NCBI GenBank assembly: GCA_000431235.1
Contig: HF988734.1
Location: forward strand, 248,001-312,000
Length of the DNA: 64,000 nt
Source of the DNA: Coprobacillus sp. CAG:698
GTDB taxonomy: Bacteria; Bacillota_I; Bacilli_A; ML615J-28; CAG-698
Direction of reading: 5' to 3'
The position numbers were made by a program, and so were the translations under genes. The notes below the pieces were generated by a model. The model made no database searches, had not been told where the DNA came from, and saw only the letters and a program-made list of their open reading frames with translations. Below are positions 53,961 through 61,910 of the stretch, piece by piece (within the stretch, counting starts at the first letter, position 1; each line of letters starts with the position of its first letter).

Positions 53961-54911
53961 GTGGGAACTCTATCAACGACAAAAATTAAAACTAAATTAA
54001 TACCTTTATTAATGAATGGTGGACTTTTTATAGCTGTTCCTTTTGATATTCCTAAGGATAAACTGGTAGAAACTATCGATCCATACCTTAAGGGACGCCA
54101 AAACGAGAAAGCAATAAAAAAAGAAATCTTCAAAATTCATGAAGATTTAAATAAAAAAACAAGCGAGTATTATCTCGTTAATCAAATGGTTAGCACCATT
54201 GCCGATATTTCTCAGGATTTGGTTAACAAAGCAAGTTTGGTCGCAGCTGAAGACGTAAAGACTATGTGCATGATTTTAGCAAGAACAGTGTCTTCGTTTA
54301 GCTCAGCTCAGTTATTGTTTAACTTTTCGTACTATATTGAATTTATCACCATTCTAAGAATGGTTTATGAACAATGCGGATATGTGGTATCATGGGCGGA
54401 TAAGGGAGAACAGCCAAAAAAGGGGCCTCAATCTATTCAGACATCAAAGTTTCAACAATTTGTTCCATCAGCAAATACTACGCTATATGGTGAATTAGCA
54501 GAAACTGCTCATCTAGATATACATAAAGCCAGAAAGCTTCCTGGTGTTAAAAATGAATACGAGGATGGTAACGCATTGGTATTAGCTTCACATACTAAAA
54601 CAAAAGAAAACTATCACATTTTCGAAGAAGTTTTTTTAGTACTAGTTGATACATTGGACTATTTTGTTAATAAATTTTTCGGTGATGACTCAGATCTTCT
54701 TAAGTATTTAGAAGTTGTTAAACTTAACAGATTTTGTATAATTTCTATCTCAAAAAAAGGATATATTGATGATGCTGAAATATTGAAAGAATTTCCCAAC
54801 ATCAAGGAAGATGCATTCAATGGATTAGATCAAGAATCTCAAAAATTGATGTTAGAGAAATTTGGTTCGATTGACAATTTTTGGGAAGCTTTGAAAAATA
54901 GTCACAGATAA
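53961..54911 (+). CDS. Unknown protein of the RNase III operon
   Basis: A 316-residue, mostly helical protein starting with GTG after TAGGAGG. A central region (LLFNFSYYIEFITILRMVYEQCGYV, about residues 118-142, key R and E) recalls the helical DUF5677/HEPN-like proteins of defence loci, but I see no clean R-x4-H motif. The first 40 residues contain LMNGGLFIAVPFDIPKDK. It is separated by 68 bases from the exonuclease-like gene and is probably last in the operon. Function unknown. Confidence 0.55.
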   Translation: MGTLSTTKIKTKLIPLLMNGGLFIAVPFDIPKDKLVETIDPYLKGRQNEKAIKKEIFKIHEDLNKKTSEYYLVNQMVSTIADISQDLVNKASLVAAEDVKTMCMILARTVSSFSSAQLLFNFSYYIEFITILRMVYEQCGYVVSWADKGEQPKKGPQSIQTSKFQQFVPSANTTLYGELAETAHLDIHKARKLPGVKNEYEDGNALVLASHTKTKENYHIFEEVFLVLVDTLDYFVNKFFGDDSDLLKYLEVVKLNRFCIISISKKGYIDDAEILKEFPNIKEDAFNGLDQESQKLMLEKFGSIDNFWEALKNSHR

Positions 54912-54923
54912 AACTTATTTAAC

Positions 54924-55016
54924 AGGGGTGTCCAAAATAGTCTAAGGGTGTTCAATTCACTTTAGGGGGTTCAAAAAATAAGACAGGGGTGTTCATTTTC
55001 TGAGTAGGGGTGTTCA
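54924..55016 (+). repeat. Five AGGGGTGTTCA repeats at 20-21 base spacing
   Basis: Copies begin near 54924, 54945, 54964, 54985 and 55006 (consensus AGGGGTGTTCA, one copy lacking the inner T-G). The phasing resembles replication iterons. Related sequence recurs, inverted, at 55266-55279 and, direct, at 57848-57895. Confidence 0.65.
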
Positions 55017-55227
55017 CTTTGTATTAAAATGGTTCATCTTTGCCATTTAAAAACATTAGTCTTGATACATTAAATATTAGGTGTCAAGACTATTTTTTAT
55101 GATTTTTTACCGATTTTAAGGTCAAAATACTCATAAATAAACTAAATTTCTATCAGGTTTTTTAGTCTGGTGGATTTTTTATTTGCCTTTGTATTAAAAT
55201 TATAGCTTTTTATCGTTTTTCAAGGAT

Positions 55228-55280
55228 AGGTGTTAGAACGTTTACTAGGGTTGCTAGAACGATTATTTCGACACCCCTAA
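55228..55280 (-). repeat. Inverted relatives of the iteron-like repeat
   Basis: TGTTAGAACG, then TGCTAGAACGATTATTTCGA and CACCCCTAAG; the reverse complement matches 57848-57895. The 371 bases from 54912 to here hold no gene that I can support. Confidence 0.55.
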
Positions 55281-55282
55281 GG

Positions 55283-55402
55283 AATGGAAATTGTAATTAT
55301 GATCCTTTCCTTAAAGGTCTAAAAGAACAGGGTTGTGATGGACCTGTTACCTTTGCAATAACGCAGATAGAGAACTACATCAATAAACAAGCACATAAAT
55401 AA
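55283..55402 (+). pseudogene. C-terminal remnant of an unknown phage-like protein
   Basis: About 39 codons without a start (GNCNYDPFLKGLKEQG then DGPVTFAITQIENYINKQAH) run to TAA 55402, 14 bases before a holin remnant. The upstream frame runs into the repeat, so the gene was probably cut there. Identity not recognised. Confidence 0.3.
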
Positions 55403-55803
55403 ATGAAGGAAAACTTATGAATAAAATTTTATTTAATATTATATCTGTACTAGTAACTATGGTAATTTTACCGCTTATTTCTTTTGCCGGTATAAAGCTT
55501 ATTGCATAGCTTAATGCAGAGATAAAAGACGAAAACGCAAAAACTCAATTAACTACTGCGATTGCAATCGTCACAAATTCCGTTAGGAGCGTGTTTCAAA
55601 CTTATGTTGATACACTTAAGAAGAATGGAACATTTGACGTGGAAAGCCTAAAAATCGCCCTTGCAAAAGCGAAGGACGAGGCTCTTTCTCAAATGAGTGA
55701 TGAAATTAAAGAATACATAACAACAAACTATGGTAACCTTGAAAATTGGCTTACTACACAGATTGAAGCAACTATTAACATTTTGAAGAATAATTATCAA
55801 ATC

Positions 55804-55843
55804 AGCCTACTTGAGATTTATTTCTTGGGTAGGTTCTTTTTTT
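55804..55843 (+). terminator. Intrinsic terminator after the holin remnant
   Basis: GCCTAC pairs with GGTAGG and T residues follow. Confidence 0.6.
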
Positions 55844-55855
55844 GTGCCTATAATA

Positions 55856-55884
55856 TTGACATATACACCAAAAGTGTATATAAT
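55856..55884 (+). promoter_or_regulatory. Promoter with an operator in its spacer
   Basis: Perfect TTGACA and TATAAT with 17 bases between. The spacer contains TATACAC-caaaa-GTGTATA, and GTATGC/GCATAC lies about 20 bases downstream, a typical self-repressed promoter. Confidence 0.65.
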
Positions 55885-55983
55885 TATATATAAGAAAAAA
55901 GTGTATGCTTTTCGTGCATACAAAAACTCGATATACAGAATAATTATTTTTTGATATACTTTTAGTACAAGGAGTTGAATAGC

Positions 55984-57219
55984 GTGTTTGAACTTAAAAC
56001 CAATGAAGAAATAGGTGCTTATTTAAAGAAGTTGATTTTATCAAAGTATCTATCTTGTAGGCAATTCTGTGTTGCTTATATTGATTTAACGTATGACTTT
56101 TCGGATGATCCACAAGATTTACGTAGTGATGAGATAAAAAAGCTTACAAATAGGCTCTCACAAATCTTAAAAGGCAAAAAAGGTATTCAAACTTACGACT
56201 TGCCAATTTTCTCTGAACTATTAGGTGTATCATGCGAACAAATGCTTTCTGCAGGGGCGGTTTGCAAGCCTATCACTAATAGAAGAACCAACTACAACAT
56301 TGCGTTTTCAACCGATGAACGTGATTGGATTGAATATATAAATCGTGAGGATTGTATTGCTTCTTATGCAGATGAATTTGGTAAAACAGTCGTGGACTAC
56401 GCTATCGAATTTAAGAACTATGGTTTTATCAGGTTTTTAATTAAGAACGGCTATATTACTTTAATCTCTGATGACAAGTGCTTGGCTGGTTTTAACTTTG
56501 GAGCAAATACCTCATTAAAAGTTAGACCTTATGAAGCTAGAACATTTGAAAACGAACTTTATGAAAATAAAATTCTAAGAACTCAAATAATAGCATTAGC
56601 TCTTGAACATGGCGATTATGCTGTGCTGGATGAGATGAGAGCGAGAGAGTTTCCTCCTCAACTAACAATGTTCAAAAACAACGTTCATGGAGTCAAGTTT
56701 ATAGAGTATTATGACGAACAATATATTGAAGCCATTTTACATTCTAAATCAAAGGTTATTCAATATTTCTGCGAAGAATACTATGTAAAATCACACTGGC
56801 AGAATGAAGAGTTTTTGTGGATGTTTCCGTTCATGGGCGAGCTGATTGTTAAGGCTGTAAAAGCGAATAGCATCAAAGCAATAACACTATTAGATGCAGC
56901 AATTAAGCATAACGAAGAAACCTATAATAACTTGAAAAAGTCTATTCTTTATGTGGCTAAACGCAAAAAAGAAGATTTCCGTAGGAACATAGGCTTCCAA
57001 GAAGTGATTGCTGATGTTCTTCGTGATTATCATATCTCCGAAGAGAAAAATGTAATTTGCTTCTGGTGTTATATCTTTAAAGAAACTCATCAAGTTGTAA
57101 CAAATGTCATATTCGCTGATGTTCAATCAAAGAAGCCAGAAATACAAAGCAGAATTGATAGACTTAACGAATTATATTCTCAAATTATAAACATTAAAGA
57201 CCATTTGATTAAACAATAA
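55984..57219 (+). CDS. Regulator-like protein with N-terminal HTH-type region and ankyrin-like repeats
   Basis: A 411-residue protein. The first 90 residues have a helical pattern like a diverged Cro/CI domain (EEIGAYLKKLILSKYLSCRQF, LSQILKGKKGIQTYDLPIF). The middle has ankyrin-like units (TVVDYAIEFKNYGFIRFLIKNGY; AVLDEMRAREFPPQ). AAGGAG is 9 bases before GTG 55984 but touches the TTG at 55975, so I start at GTG. The operator in its promoter fits autoregulation. Specific target unknown. It is typical of plasmids and phage-like elements in this group. Confidence 0.6.
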   Translation: MFELKTNEEIGAYLKKLILSKYLSCRQFCVAYIDLTYDFSDDPQDLRSDEIKKLTNRLSQILKGKKGIQTYDLPIFSELLGVSCEQMLSAGAVCKPITNRRTNYNIAFSTDERDWIEYINREDCIASYADEFGKTVVDYAIEFKNYGFIRFLIKNGYITLISDDKCLAGFNFGANTSLKVRPYEARTFENELYENKILRTQIIALALEHGDYAVLDEMRAREFPPQLTMFKNNVHGVKFIEYYDEQYIEAILHSKSKVIQYFCEEYYVKSHWQNEEFLWMFPFMGELIVKAVKANSIKAITLLDAAIKHNEETYNNLKKSILYVAKRKKEDFRRNIGFQEVIADVLRDYHISEEKNVICFWCYIFKETHQVVTNVIFADVQSKKPEIQSRIDRLNELYSQIINIKDHLIKQ

Positions 57220-57252
57220 TTGCTCCTTGAATATTCAAAGGAGGTAATCAAA

Positions 57253-57567
57253 ATGTCAAAGTACAATACCATCGAGGTATGGAATAAATTTTACGGAAAA
57301 AAAACTGAAGTATATGATTATGCAGGGAGATTGATGAAGAAGTCTGCTTGTGGAAATCCACGTAGTCAGTTCTTTCCTACAATTGATCACATTCGTCCTC
57401 TTTCCAAAGGTGGAAGTGATATCCTGGAAAATATTATAATTTGCCATCGTGATACCAATGAAGAGAAAGCTAATTCATTTCCTCATTGGAAGGCAAACAG
57501 AACAAGGTATTTAGCCATCCGCATTAGAGGAACAAGAAATGAATATGAAATATACGAACAAGAATAA
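57253..57567 (+). CDS. Small HNH endonuclease
   Basis: A 104-residue protein with an HNH core: TIDHIRPLSKGGSDILENI and CHRDTNEEKAN (about 43-75). AAAGGAGG precedes ATG 57253. It lies 34 bases after the ankyrin-type regulator, so both may share the operator-controlled promoter. Such small HNH proteins nick or cut DNA in phage packaging, restriction or homing. No adjacent methylase is present here. Confidence 0.75.
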   Translation: MSKYNTIEVWNKFYGKKTEVYDYAGRLMKKSACGNPRSQFFPTIDHIRPLSKGGSDILENIIICHRDTNEEKANSFPHWKANRTRYLAIRIRGTRNEYEIYEQE

Positions 57568-57603
57568 AAATAACTTTTGCTAAAACATATTCTAATTAAA
57601 TTT

Positions 57604-57635
57604 GAGCTATAGCTTAATCGCTATGGCTCTTTTTT
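57604..57635 (+). terminator. Intrinsic terminator after the HNH gene
   Basis: GAGC-ATAGC pairs with GCTAT-GCTC, then six T. Confidence 0.72.
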
Positions 57636-57639
57636 ATGT

Positions 57640-58300
57640 CTAAATTCCAATAATTTTTTCCAATTTTTTTACATTTGCCTTCTTAAAAACTCTCTCCTTT
57701 TGAAAGGATAAAACCTTTTAAAGGTTGGTGATTTCTATGATTAGTAAAAAACAAAGAATAATCGAATTAAGAAATAACATTTAAATTTACAAACATGAAA
57801 GAAATAACGATAGCAGCCGAGTAAAAAGACTGTTCTTTTTTTGCTTAAAATAGGGGTGTCAAAGTAATCGTTCTAACACTTAGGGGTGTCGTTTGTATCA
57901 AAATACTTCGACAAACACATTAAAGTAAATCGATAAGTTTTCTAGTAAGACTTATTTTTTATGCAAAGATGAAACATTTAAATTTAAACACTAGGGGAGA
58001 CTTGCCACGTGTTCGAACCATTCTCCTATGAGACTTGAACCAATAAGAGATAATTGTGGAAATAAATTTAGAAAAGTAGTATAATATATTTGAAAATATA
58101 AAACTTTTTATCAACTTATGTCACGTGCGTTTACACTTTTGTCTTGAAAATTTAGTCAAAATACATCGAGACATTTGGTAAATGTGAACCTAGGACAGCA
58201 CGATAAAAAGTCTGTGATGAGATAACTTTAATGTTTCGAACATATATGATTGTATTATAAAATTACAATAAAAATATATTTATTGATTAGAGGAAGTTTA
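57640..58300. other. Noncoding stretch with gene scraps
   Basis: No full gene. A start-like GGTTGGTGATTTCTATG at 57722-57738 opens MISKKQRIIELRNN, which stops after 15 codons and continues in frame as a degraded fragment. The rest is repeat-related AT-rich DNA with a promoter-like TATAAT near 58082. Confidence 0.4.
57848..57895 (+). repeat. Iteron-like repeat pair, direct orientation
   Basis: AGGGGTGTC..AATCGTTCTAACAC followed by TAGGGGTGTC. It is the inverted partner of 55228-55280, so the regulator-HNH segment is bracketed by inverted repeat clusters. Confidence 0.55.
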
Positions 58301-58301
58301 T

Positions 58302-60052
58302 ATGGAAAGTATTTTAAACAAATTGTTAGAACAAAACAGAAAAATTGAACGAGATATAAGTCGTTTAGGGACTTTAGAAGATGGAGAAATTTGCTCAGAA
58401 GTTATATCTAAACTTAGAACATTCGTTGAACATGTTTCAGCATATCATTATACAGTTTCCAATGCATTATCTAGTGTTGTTACACAAGGAAATATTGAAG
58501 CTGGAATCGCATATGTTTATAGGGATAAAAGCTTAAGATTTATAAAAGATTTGCATAAATTCCTTCAGGCATGTGCTTCACATTATGTTGTTTCAGAAAT
58601 TACATCTCCACGATTAATTCAAAAATATATTCCCTATTTATTTGAGATTAAAAAATGGATGAAACAAAAGTACAAAGTAGATGTGATTGTAAATTTGTGT
58701 GAATTATCAAAACTACATGATACTAATTTAAATAACTATTATTTGTGTATTAGTAAAAGCATGAATAAATTAATTTACAAGCATAGTCCTGTTCCGAAAG
58801 ATAGATATTATGTTTATTCATGTCATCCTATTTATGTTGATGATAGATTGATTTATGAAATAACATTAGGTATGGCTAGTGATTATGCAAGTAAATTTAA
58901 TCGTTTTATTGTTTTTTCTAGTGAGTCAATTCAAACAAATTATTCAATACGATGTGAATTTGTTGATAAAAAAATAAATTTGTTAAAAAATAGTACAAAG
59001 ATCAGAATTGTTCAAGACTGGTGTGTTTCGATTAGACCTTGTGAATTTAATAATTTAGGGAAAATACTGGGTATTAATGAGAATATTTTGTCATCATCAT
59101 TGGAGTATAATAGATTAATGTCATATATGATAGAACATAAAACAAATTTATCAGAAATTATAATGTTACCACAAAAGGAATATGAAAGCATTAAAGAAGA
59201 AGTATTATTAAGAACAAAAGAAATTCATATATATAATATTATTGATAAAGCAAGGAAAATAGCTAATTCTATGTATTCAGAAAGAAATTTGATCAGATAT
59301 TTAGCATATAATCTTAATAATAAAATTATTAAGGATCAAAGTTATAAGTCTGCAAATAATATTGGCCTCTATGTTAATAGTCACATTCGCCCATTTTGTT
59401 CATTGCCTTTTGCAATGTCTTTATGTAATCATAATACTTCATTAATAGACCTAATTGAGATATTTGGTAAGCCAATTGATTATGAACTTGTTTATAGAAA
59501 AATAAAAAAAAAACTGAAAATGAAAATATTTTATATCATAAATTAGAAGAATTATTTGAAGAAGATTTGGATGATGTAAAGAAAAAGATTGAACTTATAA
59601 ATAATGAATTATATTGGAGCCCAGAAAGTAAGATTGAAAATATTGGAGAATTATATTATATAAAAGAATATGAAAATACAACTGTTTCTATTCTTGATAG
59701 TTTAATAAAACTTTCTGAGGATGGTATAGTTGGTTATTCAGAATTCACTGAAAACATGATTAATAAATATCATATAAACATTGATTCTGCTGAAAAGAAA
59801 AATGTATTGCTCCATCTTTTTGAAAATACAAAAGTTGCATGTATATACGGTCCTGCAGGCACAGGGAAAAGTTTTTTGGCTAGATTAATTTCTGATATAT
59901 ATAAAGATTATAAAAAAGTATATATTTCAAATACTAACACAGCTGTAAATAATTTATATAAAAAAGTTGGTGGAGATATACAGGATTTTATGACTATTAA
60001 AAAATATTTAAATAATATACCCAGTAGTTATTTGCTTTTTATATGGACATAA
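58302..60052 (+). pseudogene. Truncated superfamily 1 helicase
   Basis: An N-terminal piece (58302-59546, about 414 residues, mostly helical, unfamiliar) and a second piece (to 60052) join if one A is added to the A10 run at 59504-59513. The second piece has the helicase P-loop IYGPAGTGKSFLA and the motif-Ia-like SNTNTAVNNL, then stops where motif II (LLFIDE) should come: LLFI is followed by WT and TAA. All later helicase motifs are missing, so the gene has lost its 3' part, probably by the event that left the intron fragment nearby. GAGGAAG precedes the start. Confidence 0.7.
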
Positions 60053-60063
60053 TATAGTAAACT

Positions 60064-60092
60064 AATGGGGCTGTAAAAAAATAAGCCCCATT
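60064..60092. terminator. Intrinsic terminator, possibly bidirectional
   Basis: AATGGGGCT pairs perfectly with AGCCCCATT around an A-rich loop, then a short T-rich tract. Confidence 0.6.
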
Positions 60093-60140
60093 TATATCTA
60101 TAGAAGAATATTATACCAAACATTTGATTAAAGCATATCA

Positions 60141-60231
60141 AACCGCCGTATACGGAACCGTACGTACGGTGGTGTGAGAGGTCGAAAATGAATAATTATA
60201 AATAGTTATTTATTTTCTCTTACTCGATTAT
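60141..60231 (+). mobile_element. 3' end of a group II intron (domains V and VI)
   Basis: Domain V: CCGCCGTA pairs with TACGGTGG around GAACCGTACG, followed by GTGTGAGAGGTCG. Domain VI: GAAAATGAATAA with TTATTTATTTTC, then the end TACTCGATTAT. These are the conserved 3' elements of bacterial group II introns. The rest of the intron and its reverse transcriptase are absent. Its end lies exactly at the start of island-start block 2. Confidence 0.75.
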
Positions 60232-60318
60232 TTGCAGATAGGAAGCCTTTATCCTTTTCGCCAGCAACGTTCAGAGCCTTGTAGAAGTGCCAAACGGCAT
60301 TTTCACGAGATTTTTTTC
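60232..60318 (+). repeat. Island-start block, copy 2
   Basis: Begins TTGCAGATAGGAA and contains CCTTGTAGAAGTGCCAA, as at 41575. The hairpin AAGTGCC/GGCATTT (60285-60302) differs from copy 1 by changes that keep pairing. A T tract and one CGGAACGA copy (60335) follow. Confidence 0.6.
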
Positions 60319-60410
60319 TTTTTATATATTGCTACGGAACGAGAGATTTGTTATAAAAATTTGTTGATAAAAAGCGTTTGAGAAAAATATGAAAATATTT
60401 TGGACTAATA

Positions 60411-60450
60411 TTGTCGAATAATAGACAATTTGAGAAAAAAGTGATATAAT
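60411..60450 (+). promoter_or_regulatory. Promoter with inverted repeat before the second island HTH
   Basis: TAGACA, 17 bases, TATAAT. TTGTC/GACAA (60411-60428) overlaps the -35. Sequence before the -10 resembles the copy-1 promoter at 41799-41827. Confidence 0.55.
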
Positions 60451-60488
60451 TTAGATAAATTTTTGATATTCCTATAGGAGGATAATCT

Positions 60489-60671
60489 ATGGATTATAAA
60501 GTAATGATAAAAATGTTAAGGAATAGAATGATTTTAACACAGTCAGAATTTGCAAAAGAATTAGATGTTTCTATTGCTTCTGTAGCAAAATGGGAAACTG
60601 GTAAAATGAACTGACAGTGAAAGTTGCAATCGTTGTTTGAAAAATACAATATAGAAGTGGAGGAAAAATAA
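60489..60671 (+). pseudogene. Small XRE regulator with in-frame stops
   Basis: ATG 60489 after AGGAGG opens a Cro/CI domain (MILTQSEFAKELDVSIASVA then KWETG), which meets TGA at 60612 and TGA at 60618. The same frame continues KLQSLFEKYNIEVEEK to TAA 60671. Position and promoter correspond to the XRE gene at 41861. A truncated 41-residue HTH could still be made. Confidence 0.65.
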
Positions 60672-60673
60672 AA

Positions 60674-60919
60674 ATGCCAAATAATAGTGCACTAAGATCT
60701 GCTGATAGAAATAAAAATGACGAGTTTTATATCAAATTAGCAGACGTTGAATTAGAACCAAAAAATTATAAGAAATATTTCAAGGACAAAATTGATGAAA
60801 TGGAAGGAGACCATATTGCTCCTTGGCATTTAGGTAAAAAAACAGATGAAGCTAATTTACAAATGTTTTATAAGGATTGCAATCGAAAAAAGGTGGATAT
60901 TAATGGCTTCTATACATAA
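60674..60919 (+). pseudogene. Internal-deletion remnant of an EcoRI-type methylase with HNH end
   Basis: An 81-codon frame. Residues 1-40 (LRSADRNKNDEFYIKLADVE, YKKYFKDKI) match the start of EcoRI-type adenine methylases; residues 41-78 (EMEGDHIAPWHLGKKTDEA, LQMFYKDCNRKK) match the end of an HNH nuclease domain such as these methylases can carry. The catalytic parts of both are gone, so a large in-frame deletion is the simplest explanation. AGGAG precedes it, and its end overlaps the next gene. Confidence 0.6.
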
Positions 60920-61787
60920 TGTAAGAGTTAGAAATGGTTTCTCTGATAGAAACTCTATAAAACCTATATCTAAAATTATGCAAGTAGATAGTTTAGATGA
61001 TGACACTAGAATAGTTTTATTTAATACTCTTAGCAATGTCTTAAATCATCAAATAAATATCTCTAGATTTAACGAAGATACTCTTTGCAAAATCATGACT
61101 GAAAAGTTATTTAATGAGGTTTATTACGACAGATATTGTAATAAATTTGATTCTTTGATGGCCGATATTTTAGAAATGTTTAAGACTGAATCATATGATG
61201 TGATTTTAACGATGATAGAGTTTATTTGTTCTATAGTCCATGAAACACGTGAAGATTTTAATAATCGCACTAACTATTGTTTTATTAACAAATATTATGA
61301 TACATTCAAAGTAATGAATACTGCTTTTGAAGATGAGTATATTGGCTATAGATTTGTTGAGGATAAAATTGTAAAAATTACAAATGACAATGAAATAAAA
61401 GCAATAGAAGAATCAGCTTCAACCCCATTTGATGAAGTAAATAAATCGATATCGAAATCAATTAGTTTCTTAACTGAAAGTTCCAATAAAGATTACAAAA
61501 ATGCAATTAAAGAAGCTATTATAGCAGTCGAACAATTATTTAATATTATTCTTGAGACTAATGGATTAACTTTAGCTAATGCGTTAGGGCAAATTTGTAA
61601 TAAAATTCATATTGATATTAATTTAAAAGAAGCAATTAAGAATTTATATAAATATACTAATGAAGTTAACGGTATAAGACATGGAAATAATAAAAATTCT
61701 GATGAAATATCATTTGATGAAGCCAAATATGTGTTATTAATATGTTCTGCAACTATCAATTATTTCTCAACTTTGAAAATTAATTGA
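60903..61787 (+). CDS. AbiJ-like abortive infection protein
   Basis: A 294-residue helical protein. The segment with TPFDEVNKSISKSISFLTE and YKNAIKEAIIAVEQLFNIIL (about 180-225), then NGIRHGN (about 265), follows the AbiJ/HEPN-like pattern of phage-defence proteins, with a possible R-H catalytic pair. AAGGTGG precedes ATG 60903; a longer reading exists without a ribosome site. Its start lies inside the end of the methylase remnant. Probably defence, by analogy; RNase activity is not proven by the motif seen. Confidence 0.65.
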   Translation: MASIHNVRVRNGFSDRNSIKPISKIMQVDSLDDDTRIVLFNTLSNVLNHQINISRFNEDTLCKIMTEKLFNEVYYDRYCNKFDSLMADILEMFKTESYDVILTMIEFICSIVHETREDFNNRTNYCFINKYYDTFKVMNTAFEDEYIGYRFVEDKIVKITNDNEIKAIEESASTPFDEVNKSISKSISFLTESSNKDYKNAIKEAIIAVEQLFNIILETNGLTLANALGQICNKIHIDINLKEAIKNLYKYTNEVNGIRHGNNKNSDEISFDEAKYVLLICSATINYFSTLKIN

Positions 61788-61910
61788 TTATTTAAATGAT
61801 AGTGTTTTGCTTCTAAGAAAGATGTCATTTAGCGGAAAGTGTATATGAAAGCAGAAAAATATAAATACTATTTAATATTGAATGAAAAGAGAATTTAATA
61901 GGTGAATTGT

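Larger units (their letters stand above)
55417..55893 (+). pseudogene. LLH-type phage holin with an in-frame stop
   Basis: ATG 55417 opens MNKILFNIISVLVTMVILP, a membrane segment, then TAG at 55507-55509. The same frame continues with the helical body typical of LLH-family phage holins (QTYVDTLKKNGTFDVESLK, ALSQMSDEIKEYITTNYG). The natural end near LKNNYQ also lost its stop, since the frame runs on through a terminator hairpin to 55893. It is a scrap of a prophage lysis region. Confidence 0.65.
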
